Below are positions 17,706-29,398 of a stretch of DNA of 64,000 nucleotides, one piece after another (position 1 is the stretch's first letter; each line of letters opens with the position of its first letter). The translations under genes and the position numbers were made by a program. The stretch is from Planctomycetota bacterium (GTDB taxonomy: Bacteria; Planctomycetota; UBA1135; GCA-002686595), in contig PKCK01000030.1 of NCBI GenBank assembly GCA_002862085.1, positions 62,001 to 126,000 of the forward strand. Reading direction: 5' to 3'. The notes beneath the pieces were generated by a model that ran no database searches, was not told the origin of the DNA, and was given only the letters and a program-made list of their open reading frames with translations.

Positions 17706-17708
<3 letters not shown>
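17666..17708. terminator. Bidirectional terminator hairpin shared by two convergent genes
   Basis: TGAGCGCG and CGCGCTCA pair as outer arms, and GCCGCGG/CCGCGGC pair inside around a 7-nt loop. The outer arms include the stop codons of both convergent genes (TGA of the plus gene at 17666-17668, TGA of the minus gene at 17706-17708). No T-run is present. Confidence 0.6.
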
Positions 17709-20779
<3,071 letters not shown>

Positions 20780-20783
<4 letters not shown>

Positions 20784-22018
20784 AGGTCCCCCGCGGGCAC
20801 GCTCCCGCTGGCCGCTCGGCTCGCGCTCCTCGCCTCGTCCGAGACCGCCGCGACGGTCACGGGCGCGCCGTCGTCGCAGAGCTCCATGCCGAGGGTCACC
20901 ACGCTTCCCGTGATGCCATCGCCGGTCACCTGGACCCGGCCGTCCTCGCGGATCCCGACCTCGACGGGGACCCACCGGACCGTGGGCGTGCTGCCCGTGT
21001 CGCTCACGAGCACGAAGACCCCCCGCTGGTCTCTTCGCGACGTGAGGGCCGCGTAGGGGACGACGGTCGCCGCCTCCTCGCTCCCGAGATCGAGGCCCGC
21101 GCGCACGAACATCCCCGGCTTGAGCCGCCGGTCGTCGTTCTCCACCTCGAGCTCGACGCGCACCTGCCGCGTGTTCCGGCTGAAGACGGGCGCGACGCGC
21201 GCGACCGTCCCGCGGAAGCGCTCACCGGGATACGCATCGGTCGCGAGGGCAGCCGCCTGACCCGGCTCGAGCCGCGCGTAGTCACGCTCGGGCACGAAGA
21301 TCACGGCGACCATCGGCGCGAGGCCGACGATGCTCAGGACCGGAGAGCCCGCCGCCACGTTCGCGCCCTCGTCCACGAAGCGCTGTCCCACGAGCCTGAC
21401 CTCGTCATCGCCGTCCGCCCACTCCGCGCGGACGACGGCCTCCTCGAGCCGCAGCCGCGCGGCCTCGAGCGAGGCCTCGGCGCGCTGGATCTGCGCGAGG
21501 GTCACGGACACCCTCGAGCGTCGCGCGAGCGCCTGGGTCCGCGCGCCGTCGAGCTCGGCCTCGCTCGCCACGCCGTCCGCCCGCAGCACCTTGATCCGCT
21601 CGAGAGCGCGCTCCGCGATCTCCGCTGCGGCGGCCGCCTCGTCGTGGTTCGCCCGTGCGACCGCGAGCTCGGCCTCTCCCTGGAGCGTCGCCTGCCTGAG
21701 TTCGCGGTCGTCGATCCGCGCGACCACCTGGTCGCGGCGGACCTCGTCACCGATGTCCACCAGGAGCTGACGCAGCTGGCCGCCGACCCTGGGCGCGACG
21801 GCGACCTCCGCCGACGCCTCCAGCGCTCCGCTGAAGGTCCGCCGCAGCGTGATCGGACCGATCTCCACCGGCGCGACCGCCACGGGGGCAGCGAGGCGAG
21901 CGGCGGCGGCTGGCGGCCCGGTCTCGGCGCCGCAGCCCGCGACGAGGAGGCCGAGCGCCAGGAGCGCGATCCGGGAGTGAAGCGTCCGAGGCGCGGGGTG
22001 GCGGGAGGGAGCGTGCAT
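20780..22018 (-). CDS. RND efflux periplasmic adaptor (membrane fusion) lipoprotein
   Basis: A 412-residue HlyD/AcrA-type adaptor that links the RND pump to an outer-membrane channel. The lipobox is in [11 protein letters not shown] lipoyl-like half motif ([23 protein letters not shown]) is followed by an alpha-hairpin rich in Ala/Glu/Arg (about residues 105-190), then the second lipoyl half ([21 protein letters not shown]) and the beta-barrel ([18 protein letters not shown]). A C-terminal membrane-proximal domain ends in [11 protein letters not shown]. It starts at the ATG at 22018 and is coupled to the RND gene by a TTGA overlap. It is the first gene of a two-gene operon. Confidence 0.93.
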
Positions 22019-22575
22019 GGGGGCGACCGGGGCGCCGGCCGGACGGGATTCGGGGGGCCACGAACCGAGGTTGCGGCCGATCCGGGTCCGTGCGGTCTCC
22101 GGAGAGGCCGCGAGGAGGGAACCCGCAGCCCTCAAGCTGCGACGATCCACTCCGTTCAGGACGCTGGCGGCTCCGGGGAACCACGACCGGAGCGGCAGCC
22201 AGGGTCCGTACGAGAGCCCGCGGCCGGTGTGACTTCGTCCGAAATCTGGCCTCCCGGCCACGCCGGGCGGGCGCTCCGCTCTTTCGACGTGGCTCCCGCG
22301 CGGGTCGCACGATCCGAAGACCTCTCGCAGCGGGGCCCCTCGTCGACCCGGCCATCCCCGGCCCGTCCCCGCGTCCTCGTTCCGAGGGACCATCCCGGAG
22401 CAGCACGGTCGCGACGCCGCCGGAGGGTCGAGGTTCCTCGAGCCAGCTGCGCCGCGTGGGCCCTCCTCCGGGGATCCGAGGCGGCCTCCGGGCGGCATCG
22501 AGGCGGTCGCGGCTCGCCCCCCGCCTCGTCGGCGGCGACCGGACCACTCCCGGCCGCGCACCCGATCCGGCGCCG
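22019..22575. other. Intergenic region without a recognisable gene
   Basis: This 557-bp gap lies between the end of the second M16 gene and the start of the RND operon, both on the minus strand. The frames that stay open here have no protein-like composition, only Arg/Pro/Gly-rich shadow translation. It should hold the promoter of the RND operon, but I cannot point to convincing boxes or an operator. Confidence 0.5.
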
Positions 22576-23859
22576 TCAGCCGAGGTCGACCTCGGGCCCG
22601 GAGGTCACGATCGAGCAGGCGTCCGGGTGCAGGTGAGCGCGCGCTGCGCGCTGGACGTCCTCGGACGTCACGGCCGCGAACTCGCGAGGCAACCTGGCGA
22701 GGTGGTCCGCGGAGAACCCGTGGAGCTCGGACGCGATGAGGTACCCGGCGCGGCGGGCGACCCGTTCGTAACCCAGCGCGAAGGAGCCGACGAGGTAGCT
22801 CTTCGCCACGTCCAGCTCCTCGGCGGGCACGGGCTCGTCCTGGATCCGGCGCATCTCGGTCATGAACCCTTCGATCGCCGTACGTACGTGCTCCGGGCTG
22901 GTCCCGATGTACGCCCGGAAGACGCCGGGCAAGAGACCCGCCGAGGCGTGGATGTCGGCGTGCACGGAGTAGGCGAGGCCGAGCTCGTCGCGGAGCCGGG
23001 CCGTGATGCGGTTGGTGAAGCCAGGTCCCGTCCCGAGGACGTGGTCCATCACCGCGAGGGCCGCGTAGTCGGGATCGTCGCGGGTGACGCCCAGGTGGCC
23101 GAGCTGGACGTGGACCTGGTTGCGGTCGCGGACGAACGCGTCGTGGCGCGGTTCGATGGGCGGTAGATCGGGATCCATCCGCTCGTAGGCCGTCCCGGCG
23201 GGGACGCCGCCGAAGGCGCGGTCCGCTCGCTCGAAGACCGCCGCGGGGTCCACCTCGCCCGCCACGGCGAGCACCATGCGCTGGCCGCACCAGTGGGCCT
23301 CGCGGTGGGCGACGAGGTCAGCGGCGGTGATGCGCTCGACCGACTCGAGGTCGCCGTGGAGGCTGCGGCCCATGAAGTGGTCGGGGCCGTAGACGAGCCG
23401 CTTGAAGCGGATCCCGCCCTGGGCACGAGGGTCCTCCGCCTCCACGGCGAGGCGCGTCTTGATGCGACCCAGGTGCAGATCGATGCGATCGGCCGGGTAG
23501 GCGGCGTCCGCCATCAGCTCCCCCATCACGTCGAGGAGCAGGCCCCAGGAAGGCCCGATGATGGCGCCGGTCAGACCGAGCGCGTCACCGCTCACTCCCC
23601 CGCCCTCGGGCTCGAGCAAGGCCGCGATGGCCTCGGAGTCCCGGGTGCTCGTGCCCTGATCGGCGAAGGCGCCCGCGTAGTAAGCGACGCCGGTGCGCCC
23701 GGCCGGATCGAAGCGCGGTCCGCCGCGGACGTGGAGGCGGGCCGCGGTCACGGGCGCCCCCTCACGGCGGTGGACGAGGAGCGTCGCGCCGCAGCTCAGC
23801 GTGAAGCGCTCGAAGGGGATCTCGACGACCGGTACGCCGCCTTGGGCCGCAGCGCTCAA
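22576..23859 (-). CDS. M16-family peptidase-like protein, non-catalytic partner
   Basis: A 427-residue member of the insulinase/M16 family lacking the inverted zinc motif: where HxxEH is expected it has VAYYAGAFADQG. The C-terminal half has the conserved R-Y pattern (ITARLRDELGLAYSVHADI) that completes the substrate chamber. Such proteins pair with a catalytic M16 subunit, and the catalytic one is encoded immediately upstream. The start is a TTG overlapping the upstream stop (TTGA), so the subunits are probably made in equal amounts. It probably degrades peptides in the cytoplasm or periplasm; no signal peptide is visible. Confidence 0.88.
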   Translation of the reverse strand: MSAAAQGGVPVVEIPFERFTLSCGATLLVHRREGAPVTAARLHVRGGPRFDPAGRTGVAYYAGAFADQGTSTRDSEAIAALLEPEGGGVSGDALGLTGAIIGPSWGLLLDVMGELMADAAYPADRIDLHLGRIKTRLAVEAEDPRAQGGIRFKRLVYGPDHFMGRSLHGDLESVERITAADLVAHREAHWCGQRMVLAVAGEVDPAAVFERADRAFGGVPAGTAYERMDPDLPPIEPRHDAFVRDRNQVHVQLGHLGVTRDDPDYAALAVMDHVLGTGPGFTNRITARLRDELGLAYSVHADIHASAGLLPGVFRAYIGTSPEHVRTAIEGFMTEMRRIQDEPVPAEELDVAKSYLVGSFALGYERVARRAGYLIASELHGFSADHLARLPREFAAVTSEDVQRAARAHLHPDACSIVTSGPEVDLG

Positions 23860-25181
23860 GCGTCGCCCTCCTGTTCACGAGCGGACGCATCCGGGCGGGA
23901 CCACGCCACGACGCGGCGGCCGGGGTCGAGGAGACGCGCGCAGATCTCCTGCAGGCTCACCGCCGTGACCGCGTCGCGGCGACGAGTGACGTCGAGGGCG
24001 TCGCGCCAGTCGAGATCGGTGGCGTACTCGCCGAGGGTCTCGGCGAGCTCCGTCGTGGTCTCGGACTCGAAGGCCTCGCTCGCGGCGAGGAGCTTCTTCG
24101 CGCGCGCCAGCTCCTCCTCGGCGACCGGCTCGGTCGCAAGCCTCTCGACCTCCTCCTCGATGGCCGCCTCCAGGGCCGCGGTGTCCGCGCCCTCGACTGC
24201 CTCGGCGTAGATCCAGAAGCCCCCGGCCTCGGCGCGGGCGTCGTTGTTGGCGGACACGCTCGTGGCCAGCGCCTCTCCGACGACGAGGCGCCGGTACAGC
24301 CTGCTGAGCTTGCCGCTGGTCAGCATCGTCACGACGACGTCCAGGGCGAAGTCCTCGTCGCTCCCGAAGGTCCCGCCGGGCCAGGCCATGATCAGGCGAT
24401 GCGCGTGGTCGTCCCAGGTGCTCTCGATGCGCACGACGCTGTCGAGGTCCGGAGAGGGCCGGGGCGCCATGGCCGCCGGCTCGCTCGTTCCGTGGGGATC
24501 GACGATCCCACCGAAGTGCAGCTCCGCCTCGGCGAACGCCTCCTCCACGTCCACGTCGCCGGCGATCACGAGGGTCGCGTTGCCCGGACGGTAGAAGCGC
24601 TCGTAGTGAGCGCGCATGTCCTCGGGCGTCATTCGCTCCACCGTGTCGCGGTAACCGATGACCGGGCGCGCGTAGGGATGGCGGCCGAAGAGGGCCTCGC
24701 CGACCCGGCGGCTGAGCGCGCGCCAGGGATCGTCGAGCCCCATGGAGAGCTCTTCCAGCACCACCTGCTTCTCCGACGCGAACTCCTCGGGGTCGAGCAG
24801 CAGGTGCTGCATGCGATCCGCCTCCAGCTCCAGCGCGCGGGTCCACCGGTCCGAGGCGAACTCGAACCAGTAGGCCGTGTGATCCGGCGTCGTGAACGCG
24901 TTGTTGCTGCCGCCGAGGACCGTCGTCTCGAGATCGATCGCGCCCTTCCCGTGGGCCGGGGTCCCCTTGAACATCATGTGCTCGAGGAAATGGCTCACGC
25001 CGCTCCCGTTGGCTGTCTCGTGCCGGCCGCCCACGCCGTACCAGCACATGACGGCGACCACGGGGTCGGCGTGCCGCTCGGCGACCAGGGCCTTCATGCC
25101 GTTGGAGAGGGTCCGCTCGTGAATGGTGGCGCCACAGAAGATCGGCGCCTCGGCGTGCATCGTGTCCGTCATGGTGTTCAT
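23856..25181 (-). CDS. M16-family zinc metallopeptidase, catalytic subunit
   Basis: A 441-residue insulinase-type peptidase with the inverted zinc motif HFLEH (His64, Glu67, His68) in GSGVSHFLEHMMFKGTPAH. The distal Glu is in SEKQVVLEEL (about residue 144). The FTTPDHTAYWFEF and LRLPGNATLVIAGDVD-like regions are typical. The ATG at 25181 overlaps the stop of the pseudouridine synthase gene (ATGA). It is the active half of a two-subunit peptidase with the next gene. It lacks a signal peptide, so a cytoplasmic role is more likely than secretion. Confidence 0.92.
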   Translation of the reverse strand: MNTMTDTMHAEAPIFCGATIHERTLSNGMKALVAERHADPVVAVMCWYGVGGRHETANGSGVSHFLEHMMFKGTPAHGKGAIDLETTVLGGSNNAFTTPDHTAYWFEFASDRWTRALELEADRMQHLLLDPEEFASEKQVVLEELSMGLDDPWRALSRRVGEALFGRHPYARPVIGYRDTVERMTPEDMRAHYERFYRPGNATLVIAGDVDVEEAFAEAELHFGGIVDPHGTSEPAAMAPRPSPDLDSVVRIESTWDDHAHRLIMAWPGGTFGSDEDFALDVVVTMLTSGKLSRLYRRLVVGEALATSVSANNDARAEAGGFWIYAEAVEGADTAALEAAIEEEVERLATEPVAEEELARAKKLLAASEAFESETTTELAETLGEYATDLDWRDALDVTRRRDAVTAVSLQEICARLLDPGRRVVAWSRPDASAREQEGDA

Positions 25182-26209
25182 CGGCGTCGACGGGCGCCGC
25201 CGCGCCGGCGGGGCCCTCCGCGGACGGCGCCTCGCGCGCCTCCACCGCGTGCTGAGCGGCGCGCGCCGCCGCGGCGCGCGCCCGCCCGTCGCGGCGCGGG
25301 CCGCTCGTCGAGGTGCTCGTCCATCGCGAGCTCGGAGGACTCGGCGTCGGGCCCGCTCTTGGCGACGAGGGCCTCGACCTCGTCCCGGCTGAGCGCCCGC
25401 CACTTGCCTTCACGCAGGCCGCGGATCGCCAGGGGCCCGATCCGGGTCCGGGTGAGCGACTGGACCTTGTAGCCCACGCGCGCGAAGACGCGACGGACCT
25501 CGCGGTTCTTGCCTTCCTGGATCGTGACCTCCAGCGTGGAGCTGGTCGCGGTGCGGCGCTTGATGAGCACGCGCGCTCCCGACGTCTTGCCTTCGGCGAG
25601 GTGAACGCCCTCGCGCACCTTCATGACCGCGTCGTCCGTGATCCGCCCGGGGACCTTCACGAGATAGGTCTTCGGAACACCGTAACGCGGGTGCGCGATA
25701 CGCTCGGCGAACTCACCGTCGCTCGTCAGCAGCAGGAGACCCTTCGACTCCTCGTCGAGGCGACCGACCGTGAAGATCCGCCCCTTGCGTGGGTCGGTGA
25801 CGAGATCGATCGCCCGCGGGCGGGTCTCTCGCACCTCGTTGGTGCACACCACGCCGGCGGGCTTGTGGAGGATGTAGTAGCGACGCTCGCGCGGATCGGA
25901 CTCGAGCCGGACACCATCCACCTCGACCACCTGCTCCGACGGATCGATCTTGGTCCCGAGCTGGGTGATGATCTCACCGTCGACGAGCACCTTGCCCCCC
26001 AGGATCATCTCGTCGCTCGCCCGCCGGGAGGCGACGCCGTTGTCGGCGAGGAACTTGTTGAGCCGTACGAAACCCGGGCCGCGCTTCGCGTCGCGCACGG
26101 AGGAGGACCGCGCCGGGAGCCGCTTGCCACCGACGCGTTTCAGCTTCGGGCGCGCGCCGGGACCACCGCGCGCTCCGCGCCGGCCACCGCCTCTTCTTCT
26201 CGCTGCCAT
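25178..26209 (-). CDS. RluB/RsuA-type pseudouridine synthase with basic tails
   Basis: A 343-residue rRNA pseudouridine synthase of the RsuA/RluB/E/F group. It has an N-terminal Arg/Gly/Ala-rich tail (1-45), then an S4 RNA-binding domain (FVRLNKFLADNGVASRRASD). The catalytic domain carries the nucleophile Asp152 in TVGRLDEESKGLLLLT and also KPAGVVCTNEV and EGKNREVRRVF. The C-terminus is another Arg-rich low-complexity tail, probably for rRNA contact. The ATG at 26209 is chosen because AGGAAGAAGAGA lies just upstream. Which 23S or 16S uridine it modifies cannot be told. It is the first of a three-gene overlapping cluster with two M16 peptidases. Confidence 0.9.
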   Translation of the reverse strand: MAARRRGGGRRGARGGPGARPKLKRVGGKRLPARSSSVRDAKRGPGFVRLNKFLADNGVASRRASDEMILGGKVLVDGEIITQLGTKIDPSEQVVEVDGVRLESDPRERRYYILHKPAGVVCTNEVRETRPRAIDLVTDPRKGRIFTVGRLDEESKGLLLLTSDGEFAERIAHPRYGVPKTYLVKVPGRITDDAVMKVREGVHLAEGKTSGARVLIKRRTATSSTLEVTIQEGKNREVRRVFARVGYKVQSLTRTRIGPLAIRGLREGKWRALSRDEVEALVAKSGPDAESSELAMDEHLDERPAPRRAGARRGGARRSARGGGARGAVRGGPRRRGGARRRR

Positions 26210-26252
26210 CTGTTCCGTCTCTTCTTCCTGCTGGATCCCGCGGGCGTCGCCC

Positions 26253-27281
26253 TCATCGGGTCCTCTTCGTGCGCGCCCGGAGGATACGCAGGTTGCCACA
26301 TGCGTCGGCCACGCGGGCGGACTCGAGGTCCGCCGGGAGCAGCCAGGTGATTCCCTTCGTGAGCGGGTAGCTCCCCCCGTCCCCGGTGTCGAGCCTCCCC
26401 TTCCCCGTCAGTCCGACGAGCACGGTCGGCTCGCCGGGCGCCGCGAGCTCCTCCGGCGCGTGCAGATCGAGGATCTCCGCCTGGAAGAGCTCGCCGTCCC
26501 GGAGGGTCGCGTGCTGGTTGACGGGTGCACCCTCGTGCCCCTCTTCCTCGCCGGATTCCACCGGCCACGGCCCCGTCGCGGCCGCCCCGTAGTCGATCGA
26601 GCGGAGCGCCTCGTCCACGTGCGTTTCGCGCGGGCCGCCGTCGAGACCGGTGCGGTCCCAGTCGAAGATCCGGTAGGTCGTGTCGCAGTTGTTCTGCACC
26701 TCGAGGAGCGCGACGCCTGCGCAGACGCTGTGCACGGTGCTCGCGGGGACGTCCACGCCGTCGCCCGCGCGGACGCGGAAGCGCTGGAGCAGATCCACGA
26801 CCTCGGGCGTGACCGCTCCGCGGGCGAATTCGGCCGCGTCGACACCGGGCGCCAGCCCGAGGAACACCTCGGCCCCGGGCTCCGCGTCGAGCACGTACCA
26901 GCACTTCGACTTCGGTGACGAACCGAGCGCGTCCGCGGCCACCGAGTCGGGGTGAACCTGGACCGAGAGGTTCTCGCGGGCCTCCAGGAGCTTCACGAGG
27001 AGCGGGAAGCCCCCCTTCTCCGAGGGCGCCATCCGCCCGAGGAGCGCCTCGCGCTCGGACAGCATCAGGCCGCTGAGGGTCCGCCCGGCGAAGGGCCCGC
27101 TCGCGATGACGGACGTCCGTTCGTCGCGGTCGCAGACCAGCCAGACCTCGCCGATCGGCTCGCCGTCGGGCCACCCTTCCTCCCCGAGGTCCTCCTCGGC
27201 CACGAAGGCGCGCAGGCGCTCCCCTCCCCACACCTTGGGGAGCAGGATCGGCTGGAGCTGGAGCGGTCGAGCGATGGCCAT
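26253..27281 (-). CDS. manA: Mannose-6-phosphate isomerase, class I
   Basis: A 342-residue zinc enzyme interconverting mannose-6-phosphate and fructose-6-phosphate, feeding GDP-mannose and glycan synthesis. Its length and motifs match the short Bacillus-type family: LLPKVWGGERL, LEARENLSVQVHPD (zinc ligands Gln108 and His110), and VPASTVHSVCAGVALLEVQ with the fourth ligand His. The third ligand, Glu in the usual KTExWY, is replaced by Lys here (PKSKCWYVLD). A single G-to-A change (GAG to AAG) would explain that. Either activity is altered or this is an error. It lies 43 bp upstream of the pseudouridine synthase start and is probably co-transcribed. Confidence 0.85.
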   Translation of the reverse strand: MAIARPLQLQPILLPKVWGGERLRAFVAEEDLGEEGWPDGEPIGEVWLVCDRDERTSVIASGPFAGRTLSGLMLSEREALLGRMAPSEKGGFPLLVKLLEARENLSVQVHPDSVAADALGSSPKSKCWYVLDAEPGAEVFLGLAPGVDAAEFARGAVTPEVVDLLQRFRVRAGDGVDVPASTVHSVCAGVALLEVQNNCDTTYRIFDWDRTGLDGGPRETHVDEALRSIDYGAAATGPWPVESGEEEGHEGAPVNQHATLRDGELFQAEILDLHAPEELAAPGEPTVLVGLTGKGRLDTGDGGSYPLTKGITWLLPADLESARVADACGNLRILRARTKRTR

Positions 27282-27437
27282 GGCGAAGCCGGGCAGCCTA
27301 CCGCGGCTTCGGGGGCCGTGGGGGCCATGCGGGGATATCGGAGGCGAGCGTTCCGTTTCCCCAGGCCGACCGCCGCCCTGGCACGCGGGGGCGGTCCCGT
27401 CGCTCGAGGTCCCCGGCCCGAGAAGGGCGCCCTGCCG

Positions 27438-29168
27438 TCAGGATCCTGCGCCCAAAAGGCGCCGCGCCTCCGCGAGGGCGGTGGGCTCCGCGGCGCCGCC
27501 GGCGATCATGTCGGCCACCTCCGCGATCCGGTCGTCGCCGAACAGCACGGTGATCCGCGTCCGCGTCCGGCCGCCCTCCACGGACTTCTCGACCTTGAGG
27601 TGCCGCGCCGCGGTCGCCGCGATCGCCGGGAGGTGAGTCACGCACAGCACCTGGTGGTGCTCGCCGAGACGCTCGAGGTGACTGGCCACCTTCGGACCCA
27701 GCCGTCCCCCCACGCCGGCGTCGACCTCGTCGAAGACCAGGGTCGGCGTGGAGCGGCGCACGGCGAGGGCGCCCCGGAGCGCGAGGAGGATCCGCGCCGC
27801 CTCGCCGCCGGACGCCACGTGACGCAGGGGCTGAGCGTCCTCTCCGGGGTTCGCGGCCAGGAGGAGCTCGACGCCCTCGGTGCCGGAAGGGCCGAACAGA
27901 CGGCGGTCACTTTCGAGCGTTCCGGCGGCGTCCTCGGGGTGCGGCACCGTCGTCATCGAGAAGCGCGCGCGCTCGAGGCCGAGGTCGGCGAGGCCCGCCT
28001 CGACCGCCCGGCGGAGCTTGGTCCCCAGCTTGGTCCGCGCCGTCCGCAGCCGTCGCGCCGACTCGGCGAGAGCCTCTCGCGCGGCGTCGACCTCTCCGCG
28101 GAGGGCCTCGGCCGTGGCCGCGCCGCCGGTCATCGCCTCGAGCTCTTCCTCGAGCTCGTCCCGCTTCGCTTCCAGCCCGGCGACGTCGGTGCCGTACTTG
28201 CGCTCCAGGCGCTCGAGCTGGCCGAGGCGCTCCTCGGCGACCTCGAGGCGCGCCGGATCGTCCTCGACACCGTCGAAGAAGCCCGCGAGCCCGCGCACGG
28301 CCTCTTCGAGGTGGAGCGCAGCCTCGCGCAGTTCGTTCGCTGGCTCCTCGAGCCCCGCCACGCGGCCCGACCACTCGGAGACCGCGCGCTCGGCGCTGCG
28401 GACCGCGTCCAGCGCGGCGGAGTCGCCCTCGGAGAGGCGGTGGAGCGAGGCCCCGAGCTCGGCGCGCAGCTCGGCGGCGTGGCGCAGGACGGAGCGCTCG
28501 GCGCGGAGCCCGGCCGCCTCCTCGGACGAGGGGTCCGCCTCGACGAGCTCCGCCACCTGGAAGCGCAGCATGTCGATCCGCTGCAGCCGCTCGGACTCGG
28601 CGCCCTCGAGCCGCTCGAGCTCCTCCGCCAGCCCGAGCCAGCGCGTGCGCCGCTCGCGGTAACCCGCGAGGGGGCCGGCGAGGGCCCCGAAGGCGTCGAC
28701 CAGTCGGAGCTGCTCCGCGGGCTCGAAGAGCCGCTGGTGGTCGTTCTGGCCGTGGATCTCCACGAGGCGGCCGGCGAGCTCCTTGAGCAGCTTCTGCGTC
28801 ACGGGCCGATGGTTCACGTGAGCCCGGGAGCGCCCGTCGCGGCCGATCGTGCGCGTCAGGATCAGCTCGAGCTCGCCGCCCTCCGCGTCCTCCTCGAGGG
28901 CCTCGGGCAGATGATCCCGGAGCCACGCGGCCACGAGGTCGCCGTATCCCTCCAGGGGCAGGAGGAAGCGCCCCTCGACCCGCGCCCTCTCGGCCCCCTT
29001 GCGGACCATGGCCGCCTTGGCGCGGCTCCCGAGCAGGAGCTCGAGCGCATCGACGACGAGGCTCTTCCCCGCGCCGGTCTCCCCCGTGACCGCGTTGAGG
29101 CCACCACCGAATTCGAGCGCTGCGCGCTCGAAGAGCGCGAGGTCCTGGAGACTGAGTTCGACGAGCAT
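27438..29168 (-). CDS. recN: DNA repair protein RecN
   Basis: A 576-residue SMC-like ATPase for double-strand-break repair by recombination. The Walker A motif is GETGAGKS (residues 29-36). LAGRLVEIHGQNDHQRLF is the RecN-specific block. Two coiled-coil arms follow (about 200-240 and 320-360), then the ABC signature region RHVASGGEAARILLALRGAL, Walker B LVFDEVDAGVGG and LCVTHLPAIAA. It starts at the ATG at 29168. The gene is alone on its strand; in many bacteria recN is SOS-regulated, but I see no recognisable LexA box in the 230-bp upstream gap. Confidence 0.95.
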   Translation of the reverse strand: MLVELSLQDLALFERAALEFGGGLNAVTGETGAGKSLVVDALELLLGSRAKAAMVRKGAERARVEGRFLLPLEGYGDLVAAWLRDHLPEALEEDAEGGELELILTRTIGRDGRSRAHVNHRPVTQKLLKELAGRLVEIHGQNDHQRLFEPAEQLRLVDAFGALAGPLAGYRERRTRWLGLAEELERLEGAESERLQRIDMLRFQVAELVEADPSSEEAAGLRAERSVLRHAAELRAELGASLHRLSEGDSAALDAVRSAERAVSEWSGRVAGLEEPANELREAALHLEEAVRGLAGFFDGVEDDPARLEVAEERLGQLERLERKYGTDVAGLEAKRDELEEELEAMTGGAATAEALRGEVDAAREALAESARRLRTARTKLGTKLRRAVEAGLADLGLERARFSMTTVPHPEDAAGTLESDRRLFGPSGTEGVELLLAANPGEDAQPLRHVASGGEAARILLALRGALAVRRSTPTLVFDEVDAGVGGRLGPKVASHLERLGEHHQVLCVTHLPAIAATAARHLKVEKSVEGGRTRTRITVLFGDDRIAEVADMIAGGAAEPTALAEARRLLGAGS

Positions 29169-29398
29169 GCCCCGGGAAGATCGCACGGCACGCGGAGAGG
29201 TTGCAACCGCCGGAGCCTCGATCCGTCCGGACCGAAGGGCCTGGCCGATCCCCTCGCCGGAGCTGTCCCTCTCGGCGCGGACGGTCGAAGCGGAGTCGCT
29301 GGCCCCGTCCCCGCCCTGCCCTCTCCCTCCGCGGCGCGTGATCGCGGTTGCGGCGCCGACGGGATGACGCGGAGCCGGGACCGGCCTACGGTGCCCCC

